DNA of 34,420 bases from Vulcanimicrobiota bacterium (GCA_003140855.1 PLLF01000032.1:1-34420), one strand, 5' to 3'. Counted from the stretch's first letter, positions 8,984 through 19,478 are shown. Translations and numbers: made by a program. Notes: a model not told the origin generated them from the letters alone.

Positions 8984-9628
8984 TTACTTTCGCAGCATTT
9001 TGAAAGCGTGATCCCAGGAACCGGTGCGGATGCCATAATGCACCCAAACGATGCACATCGGTTCGAGATAGCGCGCCTCTTCGATGCCGCCGAGATCGGT
9101 GACCGAGTTTTGCCAGCCGAGTGATTCGACGAGCTTCGTGACAGTTTTTTTGGCGCCGTCGTCGTTGCCGGCGATGAACATCGTCGGAGGGCCGCCCGGA
9201 AGGTTCGGATCGACCATAAACTGGTTGCCGATGATATTGAATGCTTTGACGACGTTGGCGCCAGGCAGCCACCGCTGAACTTCTTCACCCGCCGAGTTAT
9301 CGAACCCGAGCGAAAGCTCGGGTAGCTTCCCTTCGGGAAAACGCAGCGGGTTGGTGCAGTCGATGACGGGTTTGCCGGCAAAATTCGCGGGCCCAGCCAA
9401 GTCGATCGCGTGCTTCGTTCCGGAAAACAGTGTCGCGATCACCACGAGCTCGCCGAACTTCGCCGCTTCTTCGAACGTGCCGCCCCGCGCATGTCCATTT
9501 TGCTCGACGACAAACTCTTTGAGCTTCTCGGGTTCGCGCGAACTTATCATGACGTCGTGATTACGCGATACGAAACCGCGCGCCAGCGCCTTGCCGACGT
9601 CACCGCTCCCCAGAATCCCGATTTTCAT
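8984..9628 (-). CDS. NADP-binding oxidoreductase of the F420-dependent NADP reductase family
   Basis: A 214-residue protein with an N-terminal Rossmann motif, GSGDVGKALARGF (7-19), followed by the SSRE segment (29-32) that in this family contacts the NADP phosphate. Later segments include DCTNPL and VVKAFNIIGN, typical of the NADPH-dependent F420 reductase-like superfamily. Many bacterial members do not use F420, and no F420 synthesis gene is in the window, so the second substrate is unknown. Its ATG overlaps the dapD stop by four bases, indicating an operon. Confidence 0.82.
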   Translation of the reverse strand: MKIGILGSGDVGKALARGFVSRNHDVMISSREPEKLKEFVVEQNGHARGGTFEEAAKFGELVVIATLFSGTKHAIDLAGPANFAGKPVIDCTNPLRFPEGKLPELSLGFDNSAGEEVQRWLPGANVVKAFNIIGNQFMVDPNLPGGPPTMFIAGNDDGAKKTVTKLVESLGWQNSVTDLGGIEEARYLEPMCIVWVHYGIRTGSWDHAFKMLRK

Positions 9629-10446
9629 ACCGCAACTTCATATTCGCGAAGTGCCGACTCCAGCGATGTCTTGCGATCGGTGGATTGGTTGCGTGTTCCG
9701 ATGATCAGCGCACATGGCACGCCGAACGTGCCGGCCGGGAAATCTTTGGGAACCGAACCTGGAATGACGACGGCGCGCGACGGTACGCGCCCTTTGATCG
9801 TAACCGGTCCGCTGCCGCGCACGTCGATAACCGGCGTGCTCGCCGTGATCACCACGCCCGCGCCAAGCACGGCTTCGCGTTCCACGCGAACGCCTTCCAC
9901 GATGATGCAGCGCGAGCCGACGAATGCGCCGTCTTCCACGATCACCGGCTGAGCTTGCGGCGGTTCGAGCACGCCGCCGATTCCGACTCCGCCCGAGAGA
10001 TGCACGTTCTTGCCAATCTGCGCGCACGAACCGACGGTAGCCCACGTGTCGACCATCGTTCCTTCATCTACATACGCGCCGATATTGACGAAGCTCGGCA
10101 TCAAGATGACGTCGCGTCCGAGAAAACTCCCGTAGCGTGCAACGGCCGGCGGCACGCAGCGCACGCCGATTTTTTTGAAGTTGCTCTTGAGCGGAACTTT
10201 GTCGTAATTCTGCGGACCGAAACGCGAGCCGATCCATTCGCTCTTGCGCCGCTGAAAATACAAAAGAATCGCCCGTTTGATCCACGCGTGCGTCACCCAG
10301 TCTTCGCCAACCGGTTCGCAGACGCGCAACTCGCCCCGATCGAGCGCTTCGATCACCGCGTCGACGGGCTTCCCGGCTCGCCCCCGTATGCGTTCGGGCT
10401 GGGCCGCGAGCGCCTCGATTTCGCCCTGCAGTTCGGTTGCATCCAT
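9625..10446 (-). CDS. dapD: 2,3,4,5-tetrahydropyridine-2,6-dicarboxylate N-succinyltransferase
   Basis: DapD transfers succinate from succinyl-CoA to tetrahydrodipicolinate in the succinylase branch of lysine and meso-diaminopimelate synthesis. The protein has 273 residues, the normal size. The N-terminal helical domain is followed by the left-handed beta-helix core, including [20 protein letters not shown] (116-135) and [11 protein letters not shown] (152-162). The ATG at 10446 has GAGG a few bases upstream. It is the first gene of the minus-strand group and is divergent from tkt. No other dap genes are nearby. Confidence 0.96.
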   Translation of the reverse strand: MDATELQGEIEALAAQPERIRGRAGKPVDAVIEALDRGELRVCEPVGEDWVTHAWIKRAILLYFQRRKSEWIGSRFGPQNYDKVPLKSNFKKIGVRCVPPAVARYGSFLGRDVILMPSFVNIGAYVDEGTMVDTWATVGSCAQIGKNVHLSGGVGIGGVLEPPQAQPVIVEDGAFVGSRCIIVEGVRVEREAVLGAGVVITASTPVIDVRGSGPVTIKGRVPSRAVVIPGSVPKDFPAGTFGVPCALIIGTRNQSTDRKTSLESALREYEVAV

Positions 10447-10519
10447 CGGCCTCGCTTACGTCGCCTGCTTTCGCCACTCCCGCGAAGGTGGGGGGCCGGA
10501 CGGGTACAAAGGGAGCGAA

Positions 10520-12520
10520 GTGCCCAACACGCCCCAGGATGAGCAGCGTATCAACGCGATCCGTTTTCTATCGGTCGACGCGGTGCAGAAAGCCAATTCG
10601 GGGCACCCCGGCATGCCTTTGGGCGCAGCCGCCACAGCGTTCACTCTGTGGACCAAACACTTGCGTTTCAATCCGAAGGACCCGGCCTGGCTGAACCGCG
10701 ACCGTTTTATTTTGAGCGCCGGCCACGGCTCGATGCTGCTCTACTCGCTGCTCTATCTCACCGGCTACGACCTTTCACTCGATGAACTCAAACGGTTCCG
10801 GCAGCTCGGCAGCAAGACGCCGGGTCATCCCGAGGTGCACCACACTCCCGGCGTTGAGGCAACGACCGGCCCGTTAGGGCAAGGGTTCGGAAACTCCGCC
10901 GGCTTTGCAATCGCCGAAGCGCATATGGGCGCCATGTACAACCGCGATCAGCATATTATCGATCACTTCACCTACGTCATGTGCAGCGATGGCGACATGA
11001 TGGAAGGCGTCGCCTCCGAAGCTGCATCCATGGCGGGACATCTGCAGCTCGGAAAGTTGATCGCGCTCTACGACGACAACAAAGTTTCTCTAGCCGCCGC
11101 CACCGACGTGTGCTTTACCGAGGACGTCGCCAAACGGTTCGAAGCTTACGATTGGCACACACAATACATCGACCTCGACGAAGGCAACGATGTCGCCACA
11201 ATAGACCGCGCGATTGACGAAGCAAAAAGCGTCACCGGCAAACCCTCGATGATCGTCGTGCGCACGCACATCGGTTATGGTTCGCCCAAACAAGATTCGT
11301 TCAAGTCTCACGGCGAGCCGCTGGGTCCCGACGACGTCAAGCGCACCAAAGAGAATCTCGGCTGGCCGCTCGAACCCGATTTTTACGTTCCCGAGGACGT
11401 TTTGAAGTTTTATCGCGAGGTCGGCGCGCGCGGAGGCGAGCTGCAAGCTCAATGGCAGCGCACCTTCGACGAATGGAAATCGGCCAACGGCGACCTGGCC
11501 GCACAGCTCGCGCGGACGCTGCGCAACGAAGCGCCGCAGCAAATTCCCTGGCCGACGATCGACAGGCAAAACGGCGACAACGTCGCGACGCGCGATACGG
11601 GCGGCCTGGTGATGAACGCGATCGCGGCAACCCTCCCGGAACTGGTGGGCGGTTCTGCCGACTTGGACCCGTCGACGAAAACTTATCTCAAAGGCTGCGG
11701 CGATTTTCAACCCGGCCAGTACGCCGGACGCAACATTCATTACGGCGTGCGCGAGCATGCGATGGGAGCCATCAACAACGGCATTGCGCTGCATGGTGGG
11801 CTTCTTCCGTTCGGTGCGACCTTCTTGAACTTCTTAGATTACATGAAAGGCGCAGTGCGGCTCGCGGCCCTCAATTCGATTCGCTGTTACTACGTCTTCA
11901 CGCACGACTCAGTGTTTTTGGGCGAAGACGGCCCGACGCACCAGCCGATCGAGCACCTCGCGCACATGCGCGCGACTCCCAATCTCAAGATGATCCGGCC
12001 GGCCGACGCGCTCGAAACGCTGGCGGCCTGGAAAGTGATGATCGCCGCAAGTGAGGGACCCTGGGCGCTGATCCTCAGCCGCCAGAAGCTCCCCTATCTC
12101 GGCGATCGCAACGCCGACGTTGCGCGCGGTGCATATACTCTCACCGAAACCGAACGGACGCCGGATTTGATTTTGATTGCCACCGGCTCCGAAGTCTCGC
12201 TCGCCGTGCAAGCCGCAAAGATTCTCGCCGATCGCGGAACGCAAACACGAGTCGTGTCCATGCCGTGCTGGGAGCTCTTTGAAGCTCAGCCGCAATCCTA
12301 TCGCGACGAGGTATTGCCGCCCGACGTCACCGCCCGCATGTCCATTGAAGCCGCGGCGACATTCGGCTGGGAGCGCTGGATCGGCACGCGCGGGTTCGCG
12401 TTCGGTATCGACCATTTCGGCACGTCGGCGCCGGCCGCCGATATCGCCGCAGAGTTTGGGTTCACGCCCGAGCACATCGCAGACGTCGCGTCGCAAACGT
12501 TTTCTCCGGTACGAGGTTAG
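10520..12520 (+). CDS. tkt: Transketolase
   Basis: Thiamine-diphosphate enzyme that moves two-carbon ketol units between sugar phosphates in the non-oxidative pentose-phosphate pathway. With GTG at 10520 it has 666 residues, the usual length. Visible motifs are [10 protein letters not shown] (26-35), [10 protein letters not shown] (67-76), the cofactor-binding SDGDMMEG near 156-163, and the later [12 protein letters not shown] that carries the catalytic glutamate. The GTG is preceded by GGGAG at 10511-10515, a well placed ribosome site; the open frame extends to 10277 inside dapD antisense and is not used. It opens a plus-strand operon of sugar-phosphate genes. Confidence 0.96.
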   Translation: MPNTPQDEQRINAIRFLSVDAVQKANSGHPGMPLGAAATAFTLWTKHLRFNPKDPAWLNRDRFILSAGHGSMLLYSLLYLTGYDLSLDELKRFRQLGSKTPGHPEVHHTPGVEATTGPLGQGFGNSAGFAIAEAHMGAMYNRDQHIIDHFTYVMCSDGDMMEGVASEAASMAGHLQLGKLIALYDDNKVSLAAATDVCFTEDVAKRFEAYDWHTQYIDLDEGNDVATIDRAIDEAKSVTGKPSMIVVRTHIGYGSPKQDSFKSHGEPLGPDDVKRTKENLGWPLEPDFYVPEDVLKFYREVGARGGELQAQWQRTFDEWKSANGDLAAQLARTLRNEAPQQIPWPTIDRQNGDNVATRDTGGLVMNAIAATLPELVGGSADLDPSTKTYLKGCGDFQPGQYAGRNIHYGVREHAMGAINNGIALHGGLLPFGATFLNFLDYMKGAVRLAALNSIRCYYVFTHDSVFLGEDGPTHQPIEHLAHMRATPNLKMIRPADALETLAAWKVMIAASEGPWALILSRQKLPYLGDRNADVARGAYTLTETERTPDLILIATGSEVSLAVQAAKILADRGTQTRVVSMPCWELFEAQPQSYRDEVLPPDVTARMSIEAAATFGWERWIGTRGFAFGIDHFGTSAPAADIAAEFGFTPEHIADVASQTFSPVRG

Positions 12521-12528
12521 GACATTCG

Positions 12529-15369
12529 ATGAGCAATCAACTGGACCAATTGCTGGCGGCCGGCCAAAGCGTCTGGCTCGACAATCTGCGGCGCGGCATG
12601 TTCGCCTCCGGTGAACTGCAAGGCCTCATCGACAAAGGCTTGCGCGGCATGACCTCCAACCCGACGATTTTCGAAAAAGCGATCGGCAGCGGCAACGATT
12701 ACGACGAACAGCTCCGTTCGCTGATCGGCAAGGAGCGCGACGCCAGCGCGCTGTTCTGGGATTTGGCGGTCGCCGACATATGCGACGCCTGCGATCTCTT
12801 CCGGCCCGTCTACGACAGCTCGGGTGGCAACGACGGCTTCGTCAGCATCGAAGTCTCGCCGCTGATCGCCCACGACACCAAAGCCACCGTCGCGATGGCC
12901 AAGGAGCTCTGGAAGCGGATCGATCGGCCGAACCTCATGGTCAAGATCCCGGGAACCAACGAAGGGGTCGCCGCGATCGAAGAGTGCGTCGCCGAAGGCA
13001 TCAACATCAACGTCACACTGATCTTCGCGATCGAGATGTACGAAAAAACGGCACGCGCGTACGTGCGCGGATTGCAACGGCGCGTCAAGAAAGGTCTGCC
13101 GATCGACCATCAGACTTCGGTAAACAGCGTCTTCGTCAGCCGGATCGATACGCTGGTAGATAAGCTCTTGCAAGCGCGCATCGACAAGGGCGAAACCCAA
13201 CTCGAAAGCCTGCTCGGCAAGACCGGCATCGCCAACCTGAAGCTCACCTATCAAAAATATCTGGAGATCTTCGAATCCGAAGAATGGGCGCCGCTCAAAG
13301 CCAAAGGCGGATCGGAGCAGCGTCCGCTGTGGGCTTCGACCTCCACGAAAAACCCAACGTATCCCGACCTCATGTACGTGGAACCGGTAGTGGCGCGCAA
13401 TACGGTCAATACGATGCCTCCGCAAACGCTCGACGCGTTGCTCGATCACGGCAAAGTCGTGCCGGACACGATTCTGCAAGACGTCGACGACGCTCGCAAC
13501 ACGTTTAAACGTCTCGCCGACAGCGGCATCTCGCTCTTCGACGTCACCTATCAACTACAAGTCGAAGGCGTGAGCGCGTTTAGCGATTCTTTTGCCGGGT
13601 TGCTCGGCGCAATCGTTTACAAGCAGCAACAGCTGAGCTCCGGAGCGGAGCGCGTTGCGCTAGCGCTCGGCGGTGGGCAGAACGCGTATGAGAACGCGCT
13701 GAAGACATTAGCCGATCGCGATTTCCTGAAGAAGTTGTGGGCGAAAGATCCGAGCCTCTGGTCGAACGACCCGCAGCACGCGGAGATCATCAAGCACGCC
13801 TTGGGCTGGCTCGACGTGCCGGAACACATGATCGAAAGCGTCTCGAATCTTCAAAGCTTCGCGAAGGAAGTTGCGGCGGAATTCACCGACGTCGTGGTGC
13901 TGGGCATGGGCGGCAGCTCACTGGCGCCCGACATTCTGCGCGAAACCTTCGGCAAAATCGAAGGCTATCCGACCCTGCACGTGTTGGACTCAACCGATCC
14001 CGAGCAGATCCGCGCGCTTGAAACCGCGATCGATCTGGGCTCGACGCTTTTCATCGTCGCCAGCAAGAGCGGCACGACGACCGAACCCGATGCGTTCTAC
14101 CGGTATTTCTGCGAACGCGTCACCAAGTTGCTCGGTTCGGGTAAATGCGGACGGCACTTTGTTGCAATAACCGATGAAGGAACGCAACTCGAAGCTGAAG
14201 CCAAGGCACAAGGCTTTCGTTCGTGCTTTCTCAACGACCCGAATATCGGCGGCCGCTACTCCGCGCTCTCCTTCTTCGGCATGCTGCCCGCGGCGCTGGC
14301 CGGCTACAACATCAATCTGCTTTTGGATCGCAGCCTCGGCGCGCTGCACGCCAACGACAAAACCGTCGCTTCCAAAGATGCGCCCGGCGTTCGCTTCGGC
14401 GCCGCTATCGGCGGACTCGCAACAGCGGGCCGCGATAAACTGACGATCGTCACACATCCGTCGGTACGCGCGTTCGGCGCATGGGCCGAACAGTTGATCG
14501 CAGAGTCTACGGGCAAGATGGGCAAGGGCATCTTGCCGGTCGAAGGTGAGCCGCTCGGCACTCCGCAAGACTACGGCAGCGACCGTGTCTTCGTGTACGT
14601 TGGCGCGGGCTTGCCGCAAGAACCCGCCGGCATCGAAAACAAGCTGCGCGCGCTGGAAAGCGCCGGACATCCCGTCATCCGGCTAGCGATGAACGACCCG
14701 TATGATATCGGCGAACAGTTCTACTCATGGGAAATCGCGACCGCGGCGGCCGGCTCGATTCTGCAGATCGATGCATTCGATCAGCCGAACGTGCAAGAAT
14801 CCAAAGACAATACCAAAGCGTTACTCAAGCAATATGCCGGCACGGGAAAGTTCGACGAGCCTGCGCCCACGGTTTCCGACGACACGATGGACATCTCGTT
14901 TCTCTCCGGCAGCCAGGGCATTCACGCGCACGATTCGGCCGCGGCGCTGGCCGGTGTCTTCGGACAAGTCGGCGCCGGCGACTACGTCGCCTTCTGCGCC
15001 TATATTGCGCGCAACGAAAAGCACGCCGAACTGCTCGAAGAGATGCGCCTCAAAGTTCGCGACGCGCGCAAGTGCGCGACCACCGTGGGCTTCGGGCCCC
15101 GTTTCTTACACTCAACCGGACAGGAACATAAAGGCGGTCCCGCTACCGGCGTCTTTGTGCAAATCACGGCCGACTCGCCCGACGACATGCCGATTCCAGG
15201 AATGGGCGTGACCTTCCGCACGCTGCTCGCCGCGCAAGCGCTCGGCGATCTGCAGTCGCTCGACAAGCGCAACCGCCGCGGCGTCCGCGTACACCTCAAG
15301 GGCGACGTCGATCGCGGACTGCAAGCGCTCAACGCGCTGATCGACGATTCCCTGACGGCCAAAGCTTGA
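12529..15369 (+). CDS. Bifunctional transaldolase / glucose-6-phosphate isomerase fusion
   Basis: A 946-residue fusion. Residues 1 to about 365 are transaldolase: GMTSNPTIFEKAIG (40-53) and the Schiff-base lysine K139 in MVKIPGTNEG. From about 390 the chain is phosphoglucose isomerase: VVVLGMGGSSLAPDILRETFG, then the phosphate-binding VASKSGTTTEPD, and near the end GPRFLHSTGQEHKGG. Such fusions are known in some bacterial groups. The fusion joins the step making fructose 6-phosphate to the step converting it to glucose 6-phosphate, the substrate of Zwf encoded two genes downstream. ATG at 12529 follows the tkt stop by eight bases; there is no frame break between the two domains. Confidence 0.95.
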   Translation: MSNQLDQLLAAGQSVWLDNLRRGMFASGELQGLIDKGLRGMTSNPTIFEKAIGSGNDYDEQLRSLIGKERDASALFWDLAVADICDACDLFRPVYDSSGGNDGFVSIEVSPLIAHDTKATVAMAKELWKRIDRPNLMVKIPGTNEGVAAIEECVAEGININVTLIFAIEMYEKTARAYVRGLQRRVKKGLPIDHQTSVNSVFVSRIDTLVDKLLQARIDKGETQLESLLGKTGIANLKLTYQKYLEIFESEEWAPLKAKGGSEQRPLWASTSTKNPTYPDLMYVEPVVARNTVNTMPPQTLDALLDHGKVVPDTILQDVDDARNTFKRLADSGISLFDVTYQLQVEGVSAFSDSFAGLLGAIVYKQQQLSSGAERVALALGGGQNAYENALKTLADRDFLKKLWAKDPSLWSNDPQHAEIIKHALGWLDVPEHMIESVSNLQSFAKEVAAEFTDVVVLGMGGSSLAPDILRETFGKIEGYPTLHVLDSTDPEQIRALETAIDLGSTLFIVASKSGTTTEPDAFYRYFCERVTKLLGSGKCGRHFVAITDEGTQLEAEAKAQGFRSCFLNDPNIGGRYSALSFFGMLPAALAGYNINLLLDRSLGALHANDKTVASKDAPGVRFGAAIGGLATAGRDKLTIVTHPSVRAFGAWAEQLIAESTGKMGKGILPVEGEPLGTPQDYGSDRVFVYVGAGLPQEPAGIENKLRALESAGHPVIRLAMNDPYDIGEQFYSWEIATAAAGSILQIDAFDQPNVQESKDNTKALLKQYAGTGKFDEPAPTVSDDTMDISFLSGSQGIHAHDSAAALAGVFGQVGAGDYVAFCAYIARNEKHAELLEEMRLKVRDARKCATTVGFGPRFLHSTGQEHKGGPATGVFVQITADSPDDMPIPGMGVTFRTLLAAQALGDLQSLDKRNRRGVRVHLKGDVDRGLQALNALIDDSLTAKA

Positions 15370-15377
15370 AGAGGCCG

Positions 15378-16283
15378 ATGCAGTTAGGGATGGTCGGGCT
15401 CGGGCGCATGGGCGCGAACATGACGACGCGTTTGATCGCGGGCGGACATTCGGTGATCGCCTACGATCGCAGCGCCGATGCTGTGAAGGCGAGCGCGAGC
15501 GGCGGCGCGACGGGTGCGAATTCGCTCGCCGATCTCGTCAAGAAATTCACGCAGAGTCCGCGCGTGGTTTGGCTGATGGTCCCGTCCGGAAAACCCACTG
15601 ACGACACGATCGACGAACTATTGGGATTGCTCGCCTCGGGCGATATGATCATCGACGGCGGAAACACGAACTATCAGGACGGACTTGCGGCGTACGCGCG
15701 CTGCAAGGCCAAGGGCATCTCGTTGGTAGATGCGGGAACCAGCGGCGGAGTGTGGGGCTTAAAGGAAGGCTACTGCTTGATGGTGGGCGGCGATGACGCG
15801 GCGGTAAGTTATTGCGAGCCGATCTTCCTGACACTGGCGCCGAAAGGCGGCTACGCGCACGTTGGTCCGGCAGGCGCCGGACACTTTTCGAAGATGGTGC
15901 ACAACGGCATCGAGTACGGCTTGCTGCAGGCCTACGGCGAAGGCTTCGAGATTCTCAAGAAGTCGCAGTTTCCGTTCGATTTGAAACAGCTCGCGGAAAT
16001 ATGGCGCCACGGCAGCGTCATTCGCTCTTGGATTCTCGATTTAGCGGTGCTCGCGTTTCAAGCCGATCCCGATCTGAAAGATGTTCGCGGCTGGGTCGAT
16101 GATACGGGCGAAGGCCGCTGGACCGTGCAGGCCGCGATCGATGAAAACGTGCCCGCTCCCGTGATCACGCTTTCGCTGCTCGCGCGTCTCGCTTCGCGGC
16201 AGGACGAATCGTACAGCGCCAAGGTGATCGCGGCGCTGCGCAATCAGTTCGGCGGCCACGCGATTAAATCAGAAAAGGAATAA
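15378..16283 (+). CDS. gnd: 6-phosphogluconate dehydrogenase (decarboxylating), short NAD-type
   Basis: Oxidatively decarboxylates 6-phosphogluconate to ribulose 5-phosphate. The 301 residues match the short GndA-type enzymes rather than the 470-residue E. coli type; the short type is usually NAD-preferring (family knowledge). It has GLGRMG (7-12), SGGVWGLKEGYCLMVGG and the catalytic HFSKMVHNGIEYG. The ATG at 15378 was chosen because MQLGMVGLGRMG matches the family start; TTG at 15366, overlapping the previous stop, is an alternative adding four residues. The stop overlaps the zwf ATG by one base. Confidence 0.93.
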   Translation: MQLGMVGLGRMGANMTTRLIAGGHSVIAYDRSADAVKASASGGATGANSLADLVKKFTQSPRVVWLMVPSGKPTDDTIDELLGLLASGDMIIDGGNTNYQDGLAAYARCKAKGISLVDAGTSGGVWGLKEGYCLMVGGDDAAVSYCEPIFLTLAPKGGYAHVGPAGAGHFSKMVHNGIEYGLLQAYGEGFEILKKSQFPFDLKQLAEIWRHGSVIRSWILDLAVLAFQADPDLKDVRGWVDDTGEGRWTVQAAIDENVPAPVITLSLLARLASRQDESYSAKVIAALRNQFGGHAIKSEKE

Positions 16284-17848
16284 TGGCTAAGACGATTCCC
16301 GCCCCGAAGACGGATGGTGCGTCGCACGTTGCAGCCAATCCGCTGCGCGAGGGCATCGAGAGCAACCGCGTCGCCGATCCGTGCACGATCGTCTTTTTCG
16401 GAGCGAGCGGCGATCTCTTCAAGCGCATGCTCATGCCGGCCGTGTACAGTTTGCGCGCGAAAGACATTTTGCCCAGCAACTTCGGATTAATCGGTTTTGC
16501 ACGCACTCCGTACACCGACGATCAGTTCCGAGATTACTGCAAGCGAGCTGTGCAACAAGATCAGGATCCCGACGCGCCTCTTAAAGACGCGCTCTGGAAC
16601 GATCTTGCAAAGCGCATTGGCTACCTAACCGGGGATTTCGATGATACCAAGCACTTCCAAGCGCTCAAGGCGCGCTTAGACGATTATGAAAAGCAGTTCG
16701 GCGCCGGCCACAACCGGCTGTTCTACCTCGCGACGCCGCCGTCGGTCTTCCCGAAGATCATCGAGCAACTGCAAAAAGCCGGCCTCGATCCCGTGAGCAA
16801 TCCCAACGGCTGGAGCCGGATCATCGTCGAGAAACCGTTTGGGACCGACCTCGCGTCGGCGCGCGCGCTGCAGACCGAGGTTGAAAAAGTCTTCACCGAA
16901 AACCAGGTCTACCGCATCGACCACTACTTGGGAAAAGAAACCGTCCAAGATATCATGGCGCTGCGCTTCGCCAACACCATCTTCGAGCCGATCTGGAGCC
17001 GCAACTACGTTCAGTCCGTGCATATTACCGCGGCGGAGACGCTCGGCGTCGAAGCGCGCGGCGCGTACTACGACAACGCCGGCGCGCTGCGCGACATGAT
17101 CCAAAACCACGTGCTCAATCTGCTGGCGCTGGTTGCGATGGAGCCGCCCGCCAGCTCCGACGCCGATGCGATCCGCAACGAAAAATACAAAGTGTTCTCA
17201 GCTATAGAACCGCCGGCGCCGGAGCACGTCTTTCAAATGTCGGTGCGCGGACAGTATGGGCCCGGCACGATCGGCGGCCAGCACGTCGCCGGCTACCGTT
17301 CGGAGCCTGATGTCAGCCCGACTTCGAACGCTGAGACCTATGCCGCGCTAAAGCTGTACATCAACAGCTGGCGCTGGGCCGGCGTTCCGTTTTTCCTTCG
17401 CAGCGGCAAACGGCTGGCGCGCAAAGCTTCCGAGATTGCGATCACGTTTAACCCGATTCCGCATCGCCTCTTTGGCGAGAAAAGCGATACGATCGAACAG
17501 AACGTGCTGGTGATCAAAATCCAACCTGACGAAGGCGTGTCGATCCGCTTCAACGCCAAAGTGCCCGGGCAGAAAAATCACATCCGCGGCGTGACGATGG
17601 ATTTCAACTACGGCACGGGGTTCGGAGTCCAGTCCGCGCCCGCGTACGAACGCTTGTTGGCCGACGCGATGCGCGGCGATGCGACGCTCTTCACCCGATG
17701 GGATGCGGTCCAGCGCGCGTGGGAGATCGTCATGCCGATCCTCGACGTGTGGCAGTCGATCAAAGATCGCTCGTTCCCGAACTACGCCGCGGGCTCGGAA
17801 GGCCCCGATGCCGCGAAGACGCTCAACCCCGGCTGGCGGATACTATGA
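16283..17848 (+). CDS. zwf: Glucose-6-phosphate 1-dehydrogenase
   Basis: Oxidises glucose 6-phosphate to 6-phosphogluconolactone with NADP, the entry to the oxidative pentose-phosphate pathway. It has 521 residues with GASGDLFKRML (40-50) as the nucleotide-binding start and the active-site signature RIDHYLGKE at 211-219. The N-terminal 30 residues are polar and vary in the family. ATG at 16283 forms a TAATG junction with gnd and has AAAAGGAA upstream. The following gene encodes OpcA, which in cyanobacteria and actinobacteria activates or assembles this enzyme. Confidence 0.97.
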   Translation: MAKTIPAPKTDGASHVAANPLREGIESNRVADPCTIVFFGASGDLFKRMLMPAVYSLRAKDILPSNFGLIGFARTPYTDDQFRDYCKRAVQQDQDPDAPLKDALWNDLAKRIGYLTGDFDDTKHFQALKARLDDYEKQFGAGHNRLFYLATPPSVFPKIIEQLQKAGLDPVSNPNGWSRIIVEKPFGTDLASARALQTEVEKVFTENQVYRIDHYLGKETVQDIMALRFANTIFEPIWSRNYVQSVHITAAETLGVEARGAYYDNAGALRDMIQNHVLNLLALVAMEPPASSDADAIRNEKYKVFSAIEPPAPEHVFQMSVRGQYGPGTIGGQHVAGYRSEPDVSPTSNAETYAALKLYINSWRWAGVPFFLRSGKRLARKASEIAITFNPIPHRLFGEKSDTIEQNVLVIKIQPDEGVSIRFNAKVPGQKNHIRGVTMDFNYGTGFGVQSAPAYERLLADAMRGDATLFTRWDAVQRAWEIVMPILDVWQSIKDRSFPNYAAGSEGPDAAKTLNPGWRIL

Positions 17849-18741
17849 CGGCCGCAACCGCTTCCACAACGACGGTCAATCTGATCGCGTTTGCCGAAGA
17901 CCCCGCAAACGTTCCGCGTTTGCGCGACCGCTTTTCGACGTTTGCCCAGAAGCACGCATGCAAAGCGATTTTTTTGGACGCGACGCGCGCCCGGTCCGGT
18001 TCTGAAGAGATGGTGCTCGGCGTCGCCGGCATGAAAGCAGCGGAACTGCGTTCGACCGTGCACGACCTGCTGACTGCGGGCATGGATTCGGCGCTCTTCT
18101 GGGCCGGGCGCGATCTTAACGATCCTCGCTTTGAGGCACTCGCATCGCTGGGAACGACGGTCGTCGTCGACAGCTCACGCGCCGCCGACGGAAAGGCTTC
18201 GATTCAAGAACTGGCTGAGATAAGCGCTTCGACGGATCGCTTCGTGCGCGATCTCTCCTACCTTCGGCTGCTGCCCTGGCAAGATATGGTCGCGCAATTC
18301 TTTGACGACGACGAACTCGCGCGCGAACTTCCTCGCATTGCAGGCGTCGAACTCGTCAGCGGTTCGGAACCGGAGGCTTACTATTTCGCCGGCTGGCTTG
18401 CTAGCCGTTTGCATTGGAAGCCCTGTGGGCGAAACGAACTTTGTAACGAGGCAGGTGACACGATCAAGGTTAAAATCGAGCGGCATGGCGATCCGCGGCG
18501 CGTCCTGAGTGTCATCCTGCGCAGCAAAGATTGCGCCTTTACAGCCGAGCTCGATGCAGAGTCACCCGACCTCGTGTGTTTGACCGTCACCGGAAAACCA
18601 CAGCGCGATACTCGCTGCGCGCCGCTGCATGACGTAGACTTGGTTTCGCTCGTCGAACAGGCCATGTTCGTTCCTCACAAAGATACTGTCTTTATCGAAA
18701 CGCTGAAAATGGCGCGCGCCATCCTCGACAGCGCCGGGTGA
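17845..18741 (+). CDS. opcA: Glucose-6-phosphate dehydrogenase assembly protein OpcA
   Basis: OpcA-type proteins bind glucose-6-phosphate dehydrogenase and promote its oligomerisation or redox-dependent activation. This 298-residue protein has the family layout: an N-terminal domain of alternating strands and helices, a central segment DLSYLRLLPWQDMVAQFFDD (about 131-150) typical of OpcA, and a C-terminal sheet-rich part. Its place directly after zwf, with an ATGA overlap, and before pgl is the usual context. The start is the ATG at 17845; the frame is open further upstream only inside zwf. Confidence 0.9.
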   Translation: MTAATASTTTVNLIAFAEDPANVPRLRDRFSTFAQKHACKAIFLDATRARSGSEEMVLGVAGMKAAELRSTVHDLLTAGMDSALFWAGRDLNDPRFEALASLGTTVVVDSSRAADGKASIQELAEISASTDRFVRDLSYLRLLPWQDMVAQFFDDDELARELPRIAGVELVSGSEPEAYYFAGWLASRLHWKPCGRNELCNEAGDTIKVKIERHGDPRRVLSVILRSKDCAFTAELDAESPDLVCLTVTGKPQRDTRCAPLHDVDLVSLVEQAMFVPHKDTVFIETLKMARAILDSAG

Positions 18742-19478
18742 CTGAACGCGCTCGCGGCGAGCTGCGCGTTTGTGAAACGCCCGAAGACGTAGCCGCGGCA
18801 CTTGCCGATCTGTTCATGGCCGACGCGCGTTCCGCCATCGAGGCCCGCGGTTCGTTCTTCGTTGCTTTGGCCGGCGGCAGGACGCCGCAAGCCGCCTATT
18901 CACTGTTAGTCGGGACCGAGCGGCGCGATGCGATCGACTGGGCGCACGTTTTTATCTATTTTGGCGACGAGCGCTGCGTGCCGCCCGAGAGCGACGAGTC
19001 GAATTACAAAATGGCGTTCGAATCGTTTCTTTCAAAAGTTCCGGTTCCGCCACGTAACGTGCACCGCATGCACGGCGAAGACGAGCACGCGCGAGCTGCG
19101 CGCGCATACGCGCAGCTGCTCGTGGAAACGATGGGCGAGCTGCCGCGCTTCGATCTCGTGCTGTTAGGGATGGGTAAGGATGGCCACACCGCCTCGCTGT
19201 TTCCCGGAACCGATCCTCGTACGGACGAGGACCAACTCGTCCGCGCGGTTTTCGTAAAACAGCATGAAACTCACCGGCTGACACTCACGCCGCTCGTCAT
19301 CAATAATTCGCTGCACGTTGCGATTGCGGTCGAGGGCGCAGCCAAGGCGCCGGCTCTTCACGCCGCCCGCGAAGGGCCTTACGATCCGGTCAAATACCCA
19401 GTGCAGATCGTTTTGCCGCATGACGGCGAGTTAACATGGCTTGTGGACAAAGCTGCCACAGCAGCCTTACCGGGTTAG
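18738..19478 (+). CDS. pgl: 6-phosphogluconolactonase
   Basis: Hydrolyses 6-phosphogluconolactone to 6-phosphogluconate, between Zwf and Gnd. The 246-residue protein belongs to the NagB-like (DevB) type, with ALAGGRTPQ around 46-51, FGDERCVPPESDESN (75-89) and the signature LLGMGKDGHTASLFPG (142-157). GTG at 18738 overlaps the opcA stop by four bases. It is the last gene of the pentose-phosphate operon and its end overlaps the convergent tolC gene by 12 bases, so no separate terminator can fit between them. Confidence 0.96.
   Translation: MTERARGELRVCETPEDVAAALADLFMADARSAIEARGSFFVALAGGRTPQAAYSLLVGTERRDAIDWAHVFIYFGDERCVPPESDESNYKMAFESFLSKVPVPPRNVHRMHGEDEHARAARAYAQLLVETMGELPRFDLVLLGMGKDGHTASLFPGTDPRTDEDQLVRAVFVKQHETHRLTLTPLVINNSLHVAIAVEGAAKAPALHAAREGPYDPVKYPVQIVLPHDGELTWLVDKAATAALPG

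Noticed and set aside
10474-10497. CCAC...GTGG hairpin around TCCCGCGAAG in the dapD-tkt spacer, resembling dispersed CCCGCGAA repeats seen in some genomes
   Set aside because: Single copy in the window, a stem of only four bases, and GC-rich background; not enough to call a repeat or an operator.
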